A stretch of DNA of 64,000 nt from JBHHUI01 sp965248775. GTDB lineage: Bacteria; Chloroflexota; Anaerolineae; Anaerolineales; JBHHUI01. The stretch is from assembly GCA_965248775.1 (NCBI GenBank), contig OZ252150.1:682001-746000 (forward strand). The letters run 5' to 3'. A program made the position numbers and the translations under genes. This document shows, piece by piece, positions 1 through 9,188 of the stretch. Every line of letters starts with the position of its first letter. Within the stretch, counting starts at the first letter, position 1. The notes under the pieces were generated by a model. That model was not told the DNA's origin, ran no database searches, and saw only the letters and a program-made list of their open reading frames with translations.

Positions 1-1430
1 GTCAAGCTCATGGTGGGTGAGGCCGCCGGTCTGCCGATCAATGTCTGGGTGCAGATGCCCGCCTGTGTGCCCTCCGCGCCCGGGTTGGAAACTCCCGGAG
101 CAGCTATCGGGCCTGAAGATGTTGCCGAGGCTATGTCATGGCCAAGCATCATTGGCCTCGGAGAGATGATGAATTTCCCCGGCGTGATTAATTCTGATGA
201 GAATATGCACGCCGAAATAGCCGAGACGATGAAGGCCCACAAAGTCATCGGTGGGCACTATGCAAGCTTCGATCTCAGCATACCTTTCCATGGCTATGTT
301 GCCGGCGGTCCGGAGGATGACCACGAAGGCACGCGTGCCGAAGATGCAATCGCACGTGTACGTCAGGGGATGAAGGCGATGTTGCGGCTTGGCTCAGCCT
401 GGTACGACGTTGAAAGCCAGCTGCGGGCAATCATGGAGCAAGGGCTCGATCCGCGGCATTTCATTCTCGTAACCGACGACTCACATTCAGGGACGCTGGT
501 CAATGACGGCCACATGGACCGCGTAGTGCGACATGCGATTGATTTGGGCCTCGCGCCGCTTACCGCTATCCAGATGGCGACGATCAATACCGCCGAGCAC
601 TTCCATGTCTCCCAGGATGTCGGCATGATCGCGCCCGGGCGTTACGCCGATATGCTGCTGGTGAGCGATTTGGAAGCGCTTCAAATCGATGTGGTGATGG
701 CTGCCGGCGAGGTCGTCTTCGATGCCGGCCAGTTAACCATAGAGTTGCAGGAGTTCAACTATCCTGAAGACTTAAAGAAGTCGGTTCATCTGAAGCATGC
801 GTTGACTGCCTCGGATTTTGTTGTGCCAGCCCCCGCGGAAAGCATCAATCATGGAACTGCGACCGCGCACGTTATCGGGGTGATCGAAAACTAGGCACCT
901 ACAAACCATCTCCAAAAAGAACTTGCAATTGTTGACGGGGAAGTGCGTGGTGATCCTGCTCAGGATATTTGTAAGGTCGCACTCGTCGAGAGACATCGTG
1001 GCACCGGCGGAGTCCAGACCGGCTTCGTACACGGCTTTGGATTCGATCAACCCTGCGGCATTGCCTCCACGGTTGCTCACGACTCACATCATATGTTGGT
1101 TGTCGGGACAGATGAAGACTCTATGGCTATCGCAGCCAATGAACTCGCACGCATCGGTGGTGGAATGTTGGTCGTGAAGGAGAGGCAGTTACAAGCTATT
1201 GTCGAGATGCCGATTGCCGGGCTGATGTCCACTGAGCGTGCTGAAATTGTGGCTGAGAAGGCCGAAGCGGTGTTGGCGGCGTACCGCGAATGTGGTTGCC
1301 AATTAAATAATGCAAATATGCAACTCTCGCTGCTTGCATTAGTGGTGATTCCCGAACTGCGCATTTCTGATCTGATCTCGGGCTTGTCGATGTGTCTAAA
1401 TTTGATTTCGTTCCGGTAGTGGAAATGTAA
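1..1430 (+). pseudogene. ade: Adenine deaminase, broken (5' end outside window)
   Basis: Adenine deaminase (amidohydrolase superfamily) converts adenine to hypoxanthine. The readable protein has metal-site-like segments GGHY, DDHEGT and TDDSHSG, the late amidohydrolase motif GRYADMLLVSD, and the adenine-deaminase C-terminal domain (GFDQPCGIASTVAHDSHH). Two lesions break it. TAG at 892-894 stands where homologs usually have Gln in an N-Q-A-P-T segment, and the same frame continues without a gap (APTNHLQKEL...). Near 1368-1380 a 5-bp tandem duplication (GATCTGATCT) shifts the frame. Removing one GATCT restores a family-like tail ending VDVSKFDFVPVVEM and a TAA at 1428-1430. The intact form would have fed hypoxanthine to the hydroxylase encoded at 10962. 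Family assignment is confident; loss of function is inferred from the two lesions. Confidence 0.85.
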
Positions 1431-1440
1431 AGGTATTCGA

Positions 1441-2208
1441 ATGGCTGAGTTAACGATTTCAGAAGATCAACAAAAAATCCGTGTTGATCGCCGACCGCTC
1501 TATATGTTGGCAGAAGAAGCATTAGCGGAACTATTAACAAATTCTGAAGCGGGGGATAAGCTTCCCTCTGAACCAGCGCTCGCACGTCGCCTCGGGATTT
1601 CACGTGCGACGCTGCGCGAGGCCATTCGACACTTCGAGAAGCGTGGCATCATTGAACGGCGACCGGGAGTCGGCACCTTCGTGCTTGCGACACATCCGCT
1701 CATTGAGAGTGGGCTGGAGAGGCTGGAAAGTATTGAAACACTCGCCGCCCGTCTAAATCTCGAGACACATATGACCGGGCTGGAAGTGATTACACGAGCA
1801 CCGACGGAAATTGAAGCAGATGCACTTAAACTCCAGGACGGCGACGAAGTCGTTGTGCTGATGCGTAATATCCTGACAGGTAATGAGCCAATTGCATTTC
1901 TGGAGGATATTCTGCCAATTGGCGTACTGCATCAGGACGCTATCGCCGGATTCAGTGGATCTGTACTGGACATTTTGTTGGCCCATAGCCGTATTAATTT
2001 GACGCATACGCGCACGGACCTCACTGCTGAGGCAGCGGACAAAGATTTGGCCGAACATCTGGCGTTGGATGTTGGCTCACCAGTCTTGCTTTTAAAATCG
2101 CTCTTATTTTCCCGCGAGGGAAAACCGATCGATTATTCGCACAGTTTTTTTGTGCCCGGATTTTTCAAATTCCATGTCGTACGGCGCGTAGGGGAAGGCG
2201 CACATTAA
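1441..2208 (+). CDS. GntR-family regulator with UTRA effector domain
   Basis: This 255-aa transcription factor has an N-terminal winged helix-turn-helix (about residues 20-90, with KLPSEPALARRLGISRATLR and the wing RRPGVGTFV) and a C-terminal UTRA-like ligand domain (about 105-250). GntR/UTRA proteins usually repress nearby catabolic genes until a small ligand binds. It lies 10 bp after the broken adenine deaminase and 26 bp before the YgeY-like hydrolase in the same orientation. A role as local regulator of purine/ureide genes is therefore a reasonable inference. The ATG at 1441 follows AAAGG. No operator could be identified by eye. Confidence 0.85.
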   Translation: MAELTISEDQQKIRVDRRPLYMLAEEALAELLTNSEAGDKLPSEPALARRLGISRATLREAIRHFEKRGIIERRPGVGTFVLATHPLIESGLERLESIETLAARLNLETHMTGLEVITRAPTEIEADALKLQDGDEVVVLMRNILTGNEPIAFLEDILPIGVLHQDAIAGFSGSVLDILLAHSRINLTHTRTDLTAEAADKDLAEHLALDVGSPVLLLKSLLFSREGKPIDYSHSFFVPGFFKFHVVRRVGEGAH

Positions 2209-2234
2209 ATTTCAAGAGGCGGCCGAAGATAGCA

Positions 2235-3431
2235 ATGACAGATAGTGTTGAACAAGTTCGAAAGCTTGTCGCGGATGCTTCCGATGACATCATTAATTTT
2301 TTACGTGAAATTGTTGCAATACCTTCAATGGAGAGCCAGATTGGACCAGTTGGGGAACGGGTTGCAACGGAGATGCGTAAACTTGGCTACGACGAAGTCC
2401 GTTTCGACAAGATGGGTAATATCCTTGGTCGTATTGGGGACGGCGACCGCACGATCGTATATGACTCACATATAGATACCGTCGGCATTGGCGCGCCTGA
2501 GTTATGGGATTGGGACCCATTCGAGGGTGAGGTAAAAGACGGGGTGTTTTATGCTCGTGGTGCCTGCGATGAGAAGGGCAGTACTCCTGGAATGCTCTAT
2601 GGTCTGGCCATTGCGCGCGACCTAGGCTTATTGGACGGCTGGACAGCCTGGTACTTTGGCAATATGGAAGAATGGTGCGATGGGATCGCCCCCAACACTT
2701 TTGTCGAAGTTGATCCCGGTGTACGTCCGGATTACGTTGTGATCGGTGAGCCGACGATGATGCAGGTTTATCGCGGGCACAAAGGCCGCCTGGAATTGAA
2801 GATCATCTCGCGGGGGCGCAGTGCGCATGCAGCCAGCAACCACCTCGGGGACAATGCCATCTACAAACTCTTGCCTATCATTGCCGGCATCCGTGATCTC
2901 GAACCGGAGCTTGGTAACCACGACTTTCTCGGACCTGGCCGCATCACCGTTTCGGACATGCATGTGTCCACCCCCAGCATTAATGCCGTGCCAGACGAAG
3001 CCACGATATTTATTGATCGGCGTATGACGTTCGGCGAAACTAAAGATGATGTGCTGGGACAGCTCCGGGCGCTGATCCCGGATGAACACAGAGACAGTAT
3101 TTCAGTAGAAGAACTGTTTTACGATGAACCGTCCTATACTGGCTTTGTTTATCCAGTGGAAAAATATTTCCCGGCCTGGGCAATAGAAGCCGATCATGAG
3201 CTGGTGCAGGCGGGCCAGCGTGTGCGTGCGGAGGTCGGATTGCCGGAAGGTGAAGCGGGTAAATGGGATTTCAGCACCAATGGTATATATTGGGCTGGCA
3301 AGGCAAACATTCCCTCTATCGGTTTTGGGCCGGGAGATGAGACCACTGCGCACACAGTGCTCGATTCCGTCCCACTCGCCGAAGTTGTTAAAGCGACTGA
3401 ATTTTATGCGCTGTTACCAGCGCAACTATAA
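2235..3431 (+). CDS. ygeY: YgeY-type M20 metallohydrolase
   Basis: This 398-aa zinc-dependent M20 hydrolase (peptidase/deacylase fold) has the expected metal and catalytic elements in order: SHIDT (His and catalytic Asp), GACDEKG (bridging Asp), NMEEW (catalytic Glu pair), GEPT, and a late His in TTAHTVLD. The dimerisation domain lies about residues 175-290. YgeY relatives sit next to ygeW and yqeA in the anaerobic purine/urate degradation clusters of E. coli and gut bacteria, where they are thought to hydrolyse an open-chain ureido/amide intermediate. Here the same order holds: ygeY-ygeW-yqeA at 24-bp and 9-bp gaps. The exact substrate cannot be read from sequence. Confidence 0.85.
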   Translation: MTDSVEQVRKLVADASDDIINFLREIVAIPSMESQIGPVGERVATEMRKLGYDEVRFDKMGNILGRIGDGDRTIVYDSHIDTVGIGAPELWDWDPFEGEVKDGVFYARGACDEKGSTPGMLYGLAIARDLGLLDGWTAWYFGNMEEWCDGIAPNTFVEVDPGVRPDYVVIGEPTMMQVYRGHKGRLELKIISRGRSAHAASNHLGDNAIYKLLPIIAGIRDLEPELGNHDFLGPGRITVSDMHVSTPSINAVPDEATIFIDRRMTFGETKDDVLGQLRALIPDEHRDSISVEELFYDEPSYTGFVYPVEKYFPAWAIEADHELVQAGQRVRAEVGLPEGEAGKWDFSTNGIYWAGKANIPSIGFGPGDETTAHTVLDSVPLAEVVKATEFYALLPAQL

Positions 3432-3454
3432 TTCTAAATCAGGAGAACCGATTC

Positions 3455-4435
3455 ATGCAGACCAGTTTAAGGGGGCGCGACTTCATCGGTGATCTGGATT
3501 TCTCAAAGGAAGAAATCGAGACCGTTTTGGATGTCGCGTGGGATCTCAAAAAAGCGCGAGCGCTTGGTCAGCCACATGCACATTTGCGTGATAAAGTGCT
3601 CGCCATGCTGTTTTTCTTTTCCAGCACACGCACGCGTGGTTCTTTCGAAGCCGGCATGGCGCAGCTAGGTGGACACGCAGCCTTCATTGAAAGCCGGACG
3701 ACACAGATTGCGCATGGCGATACGGAGCGTGAACTCGGCGACATCTACGGCCGCTACTTTGACGGCATCGCTATTCGGCATGTTGATTGGGGTATTGGTA
3801 ACCGTTATTTGAACCTGGTCGCCGAAGCAGCGCGGGCGCCCGTTCTTAATATGCAGTGCGAGATATATCATCCACATCAATGCCTCGCAGATTTGATGAC
3901 GATCATCGAGAAGAAGGGTCGCGATCTTCGCGGCAAACGCATTGTCGTTTCCTGGGCTTATGCCAGTTCTTATCTCAAGCCTATCTCGGTTCCCCAATCG
4001 CTGATCCTGCAAATGCCACGTTTTGGCATGGATGTTGTGCTCTCCCATCCACCCGAGTTTCCCCTCATGCCAGATATTGTGGAGCAGGCGCAGGAACAGG
4101 CGCGCAAGTATCGGGTCGGATTCGACATCGTCCACGATATGGAAGAAAGTTTTCGGGATGCCGATGTCGTCTATGCAAAGTCGTGGGGGCCGCTATTGAC
4201 AACCACTGATCCGGACGAAGGCAAAGTGTTGCAAAACAAATACAAAGATTGGCTCGTAGACGCTGCCAAGATGGCTAGCGCTGCCGAAGATGCGATTTAC
4301 ATGCATCCACTGCCAGCGGATCGAGATATTGAAGTTACCAGCGCTGTGCTGGATGGTCCACAATCTGTAGTATTCGACGAGGCTGAGAATCGTTTACATG
4401 CACAAAAGGCCGTTATGGCCCTGACAATGTCCTAG
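3455..4435 (+). CDS. ygeW: YgeW-type knotted carbamoyltransferase
   Basis: This 326-aa aspartate/ornithine carbamoyltransferase-fold protein has the carbamoyl-phosphate site FSSTRTRGSFE near residue 53 and the C-terminal HPLPADR motif. Between them it has the YgeW-like segments QCEIYHPHQCLADL and VSWAYASSYLKP. In purine-degrading clusters YgeW is proposed to run catabolically, splitting a ureido intermediate into an amino acid and carbamoyl phosphate, which carbamate kinase (next gene, 9 bp away) uses to make ATP. An RBS-like AGGAG precedes the ATG at 3455. An anabolic ornithine carbamoyltransferase is less likely given the neighbours. Confidence 0.87.
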   Translation: MQTSLRGRDFIGDLDFSKEEIETVLDVAWDLKKARALGQPHAHLRDKVLAMLFFFSSTRTRGSFEAGMAQLGGHAAFIESRTTQIAHGDTERELGDIYGRYFDGIAIRHVDWGIGNRYLNLVAEAARAPVLNMQCEIYHPHQCLADLMTIIEKKGRDLRGKRIVVSWAYASSYLKPISVPQSLILQMPRFGMDVVLSHPPEFPLMPDIVEQAQEQARKYRVGFDIVHDMEESFRDADVVYAKSWGPLLTTTDPDEGKVLQNKYKDWLVDAAKMASAAEDAIYMHPLPADRDIEVTSAVLDGPQSVVFDEAENRLHAQKAVMALTMS

Positions 4436-4443
4436 GGGTATCA

Positions 4444-5397
4444 ATGTCAGAAAACGGAAAAGTCGCAGTGGTTGCAGTGGGTGGAAATTCCCTCATCCTG
4501 GATAAGGACAGACGGAGTATTCCAGACCAGTTCGCTGCTGCCGCTACGACAATGCGCTGCATCACAGACATGATCGAAGTCGGCTGGCAGGTAGTGATCA
4601 CGCATGGCAATGGTCCACAGATCGGCTATATATTGCGACGTTCCGAACTGGCATTGGAGGAGCTTCACCCGGTCCCGATGGATTATGCTGGTGCCGATAC
4701 ACAGGGTGCGATCGGATACATGTTCCAAAAAGCGTTGCGCAATGAGTTTGCTAAACGAAAAATCGACCTGCAAATTACGACAGTGGTGACTCAGGTGATG
4801 GTCGATCGAGAAGACCAGGCTTTCGCGGAGCCCAGCAAACCGATTGGTTCCTTTATGGATGAGCAGACCGCGAACCGACGAGCGGAAAAATACAATTGGG
4901 TCGTTTATGAGGACGCCGGACGCGGCTGGCGACGGATAGTGCCTTCACCCAGACCACAACTCATTGTGGAATTGGCTGCAATCCAAAGTCTGATTGATGC
5001 TGGTTTCATCGTCATCGCCTGCGGTGGCGGGGGTATTCCGGTGATCAAGATGAAAGGCAAAGGTCTTCGGGGCGTAGAGGCCGTCATCGATAAAGATTTC
5101 GCATCCAGTTTGTTGGCGCAGAATCTTGATGCAGAGATGTTTTTGATCACAACTGCGGTGGAGAAGGTTGCTCTAAATTTCGGCCAACCAAACGAAGTGC
5201 TCCTGGACCGAATGACAGTCTCGGAAGCGAAAAAATATGCGGCCGAAGGTCACTTTGCATCCGGCAGTATGTTGCCTAAAATTCAGTCAGTGATTGAATT
5301 CCTGGAGGCCGGTGGTAGACAGGCTCTAATCACCGATCCGCCCAACATCGGGCGCGCGTTAGCCGAGGGTACTGGTACATGGATTGTGCCGGATTAG
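4444..5397 (+). CDS. yqeA: Carbamate kinase, YqeA-like
   Basis: This 317-aa carbamate kinase of the amino-acid-kinase fold makes ATP from carbamoyl phosphate and ADP. Diagnostic segments are AVGGNSL (N-terminal glycine loop), THGNGPQIG, ACGGGGIPV, IDKDFASSLLA, and the family C-terminal AEGHFASGSMLPKI. Length is normal for the family. It follows ygeW by 9 bp, so translation is probably coupled, and it completes the energy-yielding step of the ygeY-ygeW-yqeA unit. About 170 bp without a gene follows, in which I saw no clear terminator. Confidence 0.93.
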   Translation: MSENGKVAVVAVGGNSLILDKDRRSIPDQFAAAATTMRCITDMIEVGWQVVITHGNGPQIGYILRRSELALEELHPVPMDYAGADTQGAIGYMFQKALRNEFAKRKIDLQITTVVTQVMVDREDQAFAEPSKPIGSFMDEQTANRRAEKYNWVVYEDAGRGWRRIVPSPRPQLIVELAAIQSLIDAGFIVIACGGGGIPVIKMKGKGLRGVEAVIDKDFASSLLAQNLDAEMFLITTAVEKVALNFGQPNEVLLDRMTVSEAKKYAAEGHFASGSMLPKIQSVIEFLEAGGRQALITDPPNIGRALAEGTGTWIVPD

Positions 5398-5568
5398 AGT
5401 GGATGTGAAGCTATTCCCGCTGTGAAGAACAAGAGCCGAGGCATATAAAACTGCCAACGGCTCACATTCATATTTGTAGATATGCTGGTTAATGATAACT
5501 GAAGCAGATGTATCATGGAATTGCTTAACCGCGAAGTTCGACCCTATCAGTCTTAGGAGCAATCAATC

Positions 5569-7032
5569 GTGAAGGTCGAATTACGTGACATCCGTAAATA
5601 TTTCGACGCAGTAAAGGCCAACGACGGTATCAGCTTAACGCTGACACTCGGTCACATCTATGGGCTCCTCGGCGAAAACGGTGCAGGCAAGAGCACCCTC
5701 ATGAAAATATTGTCGGGCTACCAGGCTCAGGATAGCGGCCAGATACTGTTAGACGATCGAGAAGCCAGCTTCCACTCACCAGCAACGGCCCTCGACGAGG
5801 GGGTCGGGATGCTCTATCAGGATCCGCATGATTTCCCTCCGTTCAACATAGTTGACAATTATTTATTGGGACATGACAAACGCGTCCGCCTGAATTACCA
5901 CGCAGCCCGATCTGAGCTGAACGAACTGGCGACGCGCTACGGATTCGGGGTCGACCTCGAAGCGTTGGTTAACTCGCTCTCGTTGGGCGAGCGCCAGCAG
6001 CTCGAATTGGTGCGCTTGCTCGCAGGGGGTGCGCAACTGCTCATTTTAGATGAGCCGACAACCGGTATCAGTGCTGAACAGAAAGATGTCCTTTTTGGGA
6101 CGATGCGCAAACTGGCGCACGAGGAGGGCAAAACACTCATCCTCGTTTCCCACAAATTGGAAGAAGTACAAGAGCTTTGTGATCATGCCTTCGTCTTGCG
6201 CAAAGGTAATTACGTGGGAGATATGGATTTACCTTGTCCACACGAAGCCCTCGTCGAACTCATGTTTGGTCACGTTCCCACCCGTGCTGACCGACCGGCG
6301 ATGGAGCACGGGCCTCAAAAGTTGGAGGTTTCGAACCTGAACGTCACGACTTACCGGCTCTCGGTGAAGGACATCAATTTATCTGTGATGGCCGGTGAAG
6401 TGTTTGGGCTGGCCGGACTGGAAGGGAGCGGCCAGCGACTTGTAATGCAAGCGATTGCCGGTCTGGAAGGTGTTGAGAGTGGAATTATCACAATCGATGG
6501 CGAAGATGTTACCAACCAGTCGTACCATCAACAGCGGGCGCTCGGAGTCTCGTATATGGCCGCAGGACGTCTGGAGGAAGGTCTGGTTGCCGGCCTGTCG
6601 CTCACGGAACATGTGGTGCTGGAGCAACCGGAACACTCCTTCTTCGTGGATTGGGAGGCTGCCAAACAAGATACCCATGGACGCATTAAGCACTACCAGA
6701 TCGTGGGTGTGCCGGACTCAACCGCTGAGCAGCTCTCCGGAGGTAACCAGCAACGGTTGCTCTTTAGCTTGCTTAGAGATAAGCAAAAAATCATTTTGCT
6801 CGAACATCCAACGCGCGGACTTGACGTCCGTTCTGCCGATTACATCTGGGATTTGATGTACGAGCGCTGCGCGACTGGAACAACGATCATATTCATGTCC
6901 GCCGATCTAGACGAGGTAATAGACCGCAGTGATCGCATAGCCGTATTTTCCGGGGGGGCCATGTCTCGCATCGTAGACGCACGAACAACGAGTGTGGATG
7001 AGCTTGGGCATCTGATTGGAGGCCGACAGTGA
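5569..7032 (+). CDS. Nucleoside/BMP-type ABC importer, double ATPase
   Basis: This 487-aa protein has two fused ABC ATPase domains, as in YufO/RbsA-type importers. The N-terminal half is complete: Walker A GENGAGKST, a signature-like LSLGERQQLEL and Walker B LLILDEPTTG. The C-terminal half (from about residue 245) has a degenerate Walker A (LEGSGQRL), signature LSGGNQQRL, and a Walker B region LLEHPTRGLD with His where Asp is usual. One competent and one degenerate site is common in this family. Translation starts at GTG 5569 after AGGAG. The gene overlaps the first permease by 4 bp. With the next three genes it forms an importer that probably takes up purine nucleosides or bases. Confidence 0.9.
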   Translation: MKVELRDIRKYFDAVKANDGISLTLTLGHIYGLLGENGAGKSTLMKILSGYQAQDSGQILLDDREASFHSPATALDEGVGMLYQDPHDFPPFNIVDNYLLGHDKRVRLNYHAARSELNELATRYGFGVDLEALVNSLSLGERQQLELVRLLAGGAQLLILDEPTTGISAEQKDVLFGTMRKLAHEEGKTLILVSHKLEEVQELCDHAFVLRKGNYVGDMDLPCPHEALVELMFGHVPTRADRPAMEHGPQKLEVSNLNVTTYRLSVKDINLSVMAGEVFGLAGLEGSGQRLVMQAIAGLEGVESGIITIDGEDVTNQSYHQQRALGVSYMAAGRLEEGLVAGLSLTEHVVLEQPEHSFFVDWEAAKQDTHGRIKHYQIVGVPDSTAEQLSGGNQQRLLFSLLRDKQKIILLEHPTRGLDVRSADYIWDLMYERCATGTTIIFMSADLDEVIDRSDRIAVFSGGAMSRIVDARTTSVDELGHLIGGRQ

Positions 7033-8120
7033 AATCGACGGCCACGTGGGGGGAACGGGCCTGGACGATTGTGCCCATCATTGCTGCGCTCCTCTTTGTA
7101 ACCGGACTGCTTGTGCTCTTCGGTGCCGGCCCGGCAGAAGCATTCACCGCGATGATCGAGGGGGCATTTGGAAATCAGTCAAACACTTTGAGTGTGATCG
7201 CCTTCTGGGTTCCATTGCTGTTAGCTTCTTTGGGACTTCTCATCACCTTCACGGCTGGACTGTGGAATATTGGTATCGAAGGCCAAATTGTTCTCGGCGC
7301 TCTGGCAGCGAGTTGGGTGGCGTTGCGGCTAGATGCACCAGCGCCCATTCTCATCACAGTAGAAGTCCTGGCAGCAATGGCGGGCGGCGCGCTTTGGGGA
7401 TTGCTGATCGGTATCCTCAAGACTCGTGGCGGGGTTCACGAAATCTTCGGCGGATTAGCACTGAATAACCTCGCCATCATTTTGACGAATTTCTTGATAT
7501 CCGGCCCCTGGCAGCCCGCGGAGGGTGGTAGCTTTCGCGGCACTGAGCCTTTTCAGACGGCTGCCTTACTACCTCGCTTCGCGGAATCACGCTTTGCGCC
7601 TCTGTCGCTCCTGTTGGCGATCCTCGCTTTCGTCGCTGTATTTGTTTTGTTGCGCGGCACTTTCTGGGGTTTGAAACTGAAGGCGTTAGGTAAAAATCCA
7701 CGCTCCGCATTTCTGCTGGGAGTTTCGAGTGAACGCGAAGCAATATTGGGGCTGATGCTTTGCGGTGCGCTGGCTGGATTGGGCGGCGCTGTACGTGTTC
7801 TGAGTTGGTTCGACAGTTTGCGGCAAAGTATCTCCGGCGGTATCGGATTTTTAGCGCTTCTGGTCGTCATGCTCGCAATTTACCGCATCTTCTGGCTGCC
7901 GTTTATCGCCTTTTTCTTTTCGGCTGTGCTCAATGGCAGCATCGTTTTGCAATTGCGTACACAACTGCACTCTGCACTGGGTGGCATTCTGACTGGAGTG
8001 CTGGTGCTGTTCGTCCTGCTCTTCGGTTCGGCGCGTGTCCTTGGCATTGGAGGCAAGACTGAACAAACCGAAGATGAATCTGCGCCCGTGCTGGAATCCG
8101 GCGCTGGAGCGGGAGACTGA
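7029..8120 (+). CDS. ABC transporter permease (YufP-like)
   Basis: This 363-aa integral membrane permease belongs to the BPD/RbsC-like superfamily, with about eight to ten hydrophobic segments. The family segment FTAGLWNIGIEGQI is present near residue 75. It starts at GTG 7029, inside the end of the ATPase gene, and its stop overlaps the start of the second permease (TGATG), so the three genes are translationally coupled. Paired permeases plus a BMP lipoprotein are typical of nucleoside importers. The C-terminal tail (after about residue 340) is hydrophilic and unconserved-looking. Confidence 0.88.
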   Translation: MKSTATWGERAWTIVPIIAALLFVTGLLVLFGAGPAEAFTAMIEGAFGNQSNTLSVIAFWVPLLLASLGLLITFTAGLWNIGIEGQIVLGALAASWVALRLDAPAPILITVEVLAAMAGGALWGLLIGILKTRGGVHEIFGGLALNNLAIILTNFLISGPWQPAEGGSFRGTEPFQTAALLPRFAESRFAPLSLLLAILAFVAVFVLLRGTFWGLKLKALGKNPRSAFLLGVSSEREAILGLMLCGALAGLGGAVRVLSWFDSLRQSISGGIGFLALLVVMLAIYRIFWLPFIAFFFSAVLNGSIVLQLRTQLHSALGGILTGVLVLFVLLFGSARVLGIGGKTEQTEDESAPVLESGAGAGD

Positions 8121-9094
8121 TGAACGACAGCGAAGTAGTACGCATTCTTGCATCCATAGTTCTACAGGCTGTGCCGCTCATGATTGTGGTCTGTGGCGAG
8201 ACGATCACAGAACGGGCCGGCGTTGTCAATCTATCGCTTGATGGCACAATGTTGATGTCTGCGATGACAGGCTTTGTTGTGGGCCTGGAAACCGGTAGCG
8301 TGGGTTGGGGATTCTTTGCCGCTGCAATGGTAGGGGCATTTTTCGCCTTAATTGTCGCAGTCAGCAGCATTCGATTAAAACAGAGCCAAGTGACGGTAGG
8401 ATTTGTTCTGGCATTACTCGGGGACGACCTGAGTGCGTTCCTCGGCCAAAATTACACTCGCCTTCCCGGACCTGTGGTCAATTTCCTCTCCATCCCAGTT
8501 CTGAAGGACATTCCCATATTGGGGCCGATTTTCTTCGACCATGACTTACTCGTCTATTTTGCATTTGTACTTGTTATTGGGACATGGTGGTGGCTATTCC
8601 GCACGCAGCCGGGATTGCACTTGCGTGGCGCTGGGGAGCGGCCCGAGGCGGCGTTTGCGCGCGGTGTCAATGTCAACCGGGTACGCTATCTTTACACAAT
8701 TGTTGGTGGTGCGCTCGTCGGCATCGCCGGAGCAGCGTACTCGCTGGACATCAAAGTCGGCTGGGCCGAAGGGCATACCCGCGGCTTGGGCTGGATTGCG
8801 CTGGCGATTGTCATTTTTGGCGGCTGGTCTCCAATTCGTGGCGCAATCGGTGCGATGCTTTTTGGTGCAACGAAAGCCGTCGCCACAATTCTGCAGCGCA
8901 CGTTCCCGGATGTATCCGTGGTAGCCTTCAACTCGATTCCTTGGCTACTGATGATCTTCGTCCTGGTGGTAGTTGGAAGTGATTTCACAGAGCGCGTTAT
9001 CAAAATAGTTCCACGTCCGCTTAAGCAACCGCTCCAACGCCTGTTGCGTGTTGCACCGCCACTGGCACTTGGAACATCGTTTGGTGAAAAATAA
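8120..9094 (+). CDS. ABC transporter permease (YufQ-like)
   Basis: This 324-aa partner permease has the family segment ERAGVVNLSLDGTML near residue 30 and a late glycine-rich segment SPIRGAIGAMLFGATKA. Several transmembrane segments run through residue 290. The ATG overlaps the stop of the upstream permease by one base. It is followed by a 94-bp gap and then the substrate-binding lipoprotein gene. Heterodimeric permeases of this kind form the channel of BMP/nucleoside importers. Confidence 0.88.
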   Translation: MNDSEVVRILASIVLQAVPLMIVVCGETITERAGVVNLSLDGTMLMSAMTGFVVGLETGSVGWGFFAAAMVGAFFALIVAVSSIRLKQSQVTVGFVLALLGDDLSAFLGQNYTRLPGPVVNFLSIPVLKDIPILGPIFFDHDLLVYFAFVLVIGTWWWLFRTQPGLHLRGAGERPEAAFARGVNVNRVRYLYTIVGGALVGIAGAAYSLDIKVGWAEGHTRGLGWIALAIVIFGGWSPIRGAIGAMLFGATKAVATILQRTFPDVSVVAFNSIPWLLMIFVLVVVGSDFTERVIKIVPRPLKQPLQRLLRVAPPLALGTSFGEK

Positions 9095-9188
9095 ATTTAT
9101 TAGGAGGTGCTTTAACAAAATTGCATTAGAACCGATTCTTTAGAAGACCTACTTAGAAACTCAATTACGAATAAGGAGGAGAAGTAAG

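Noticed and set aside
5398..5568. Riboswitch before the importer genes (a purine riboswitch was considered)
   Set aside because: The 171-bp gap lacks a recognisable purine-aptamer core or terminator; nothing beyond an RBS could be supported.
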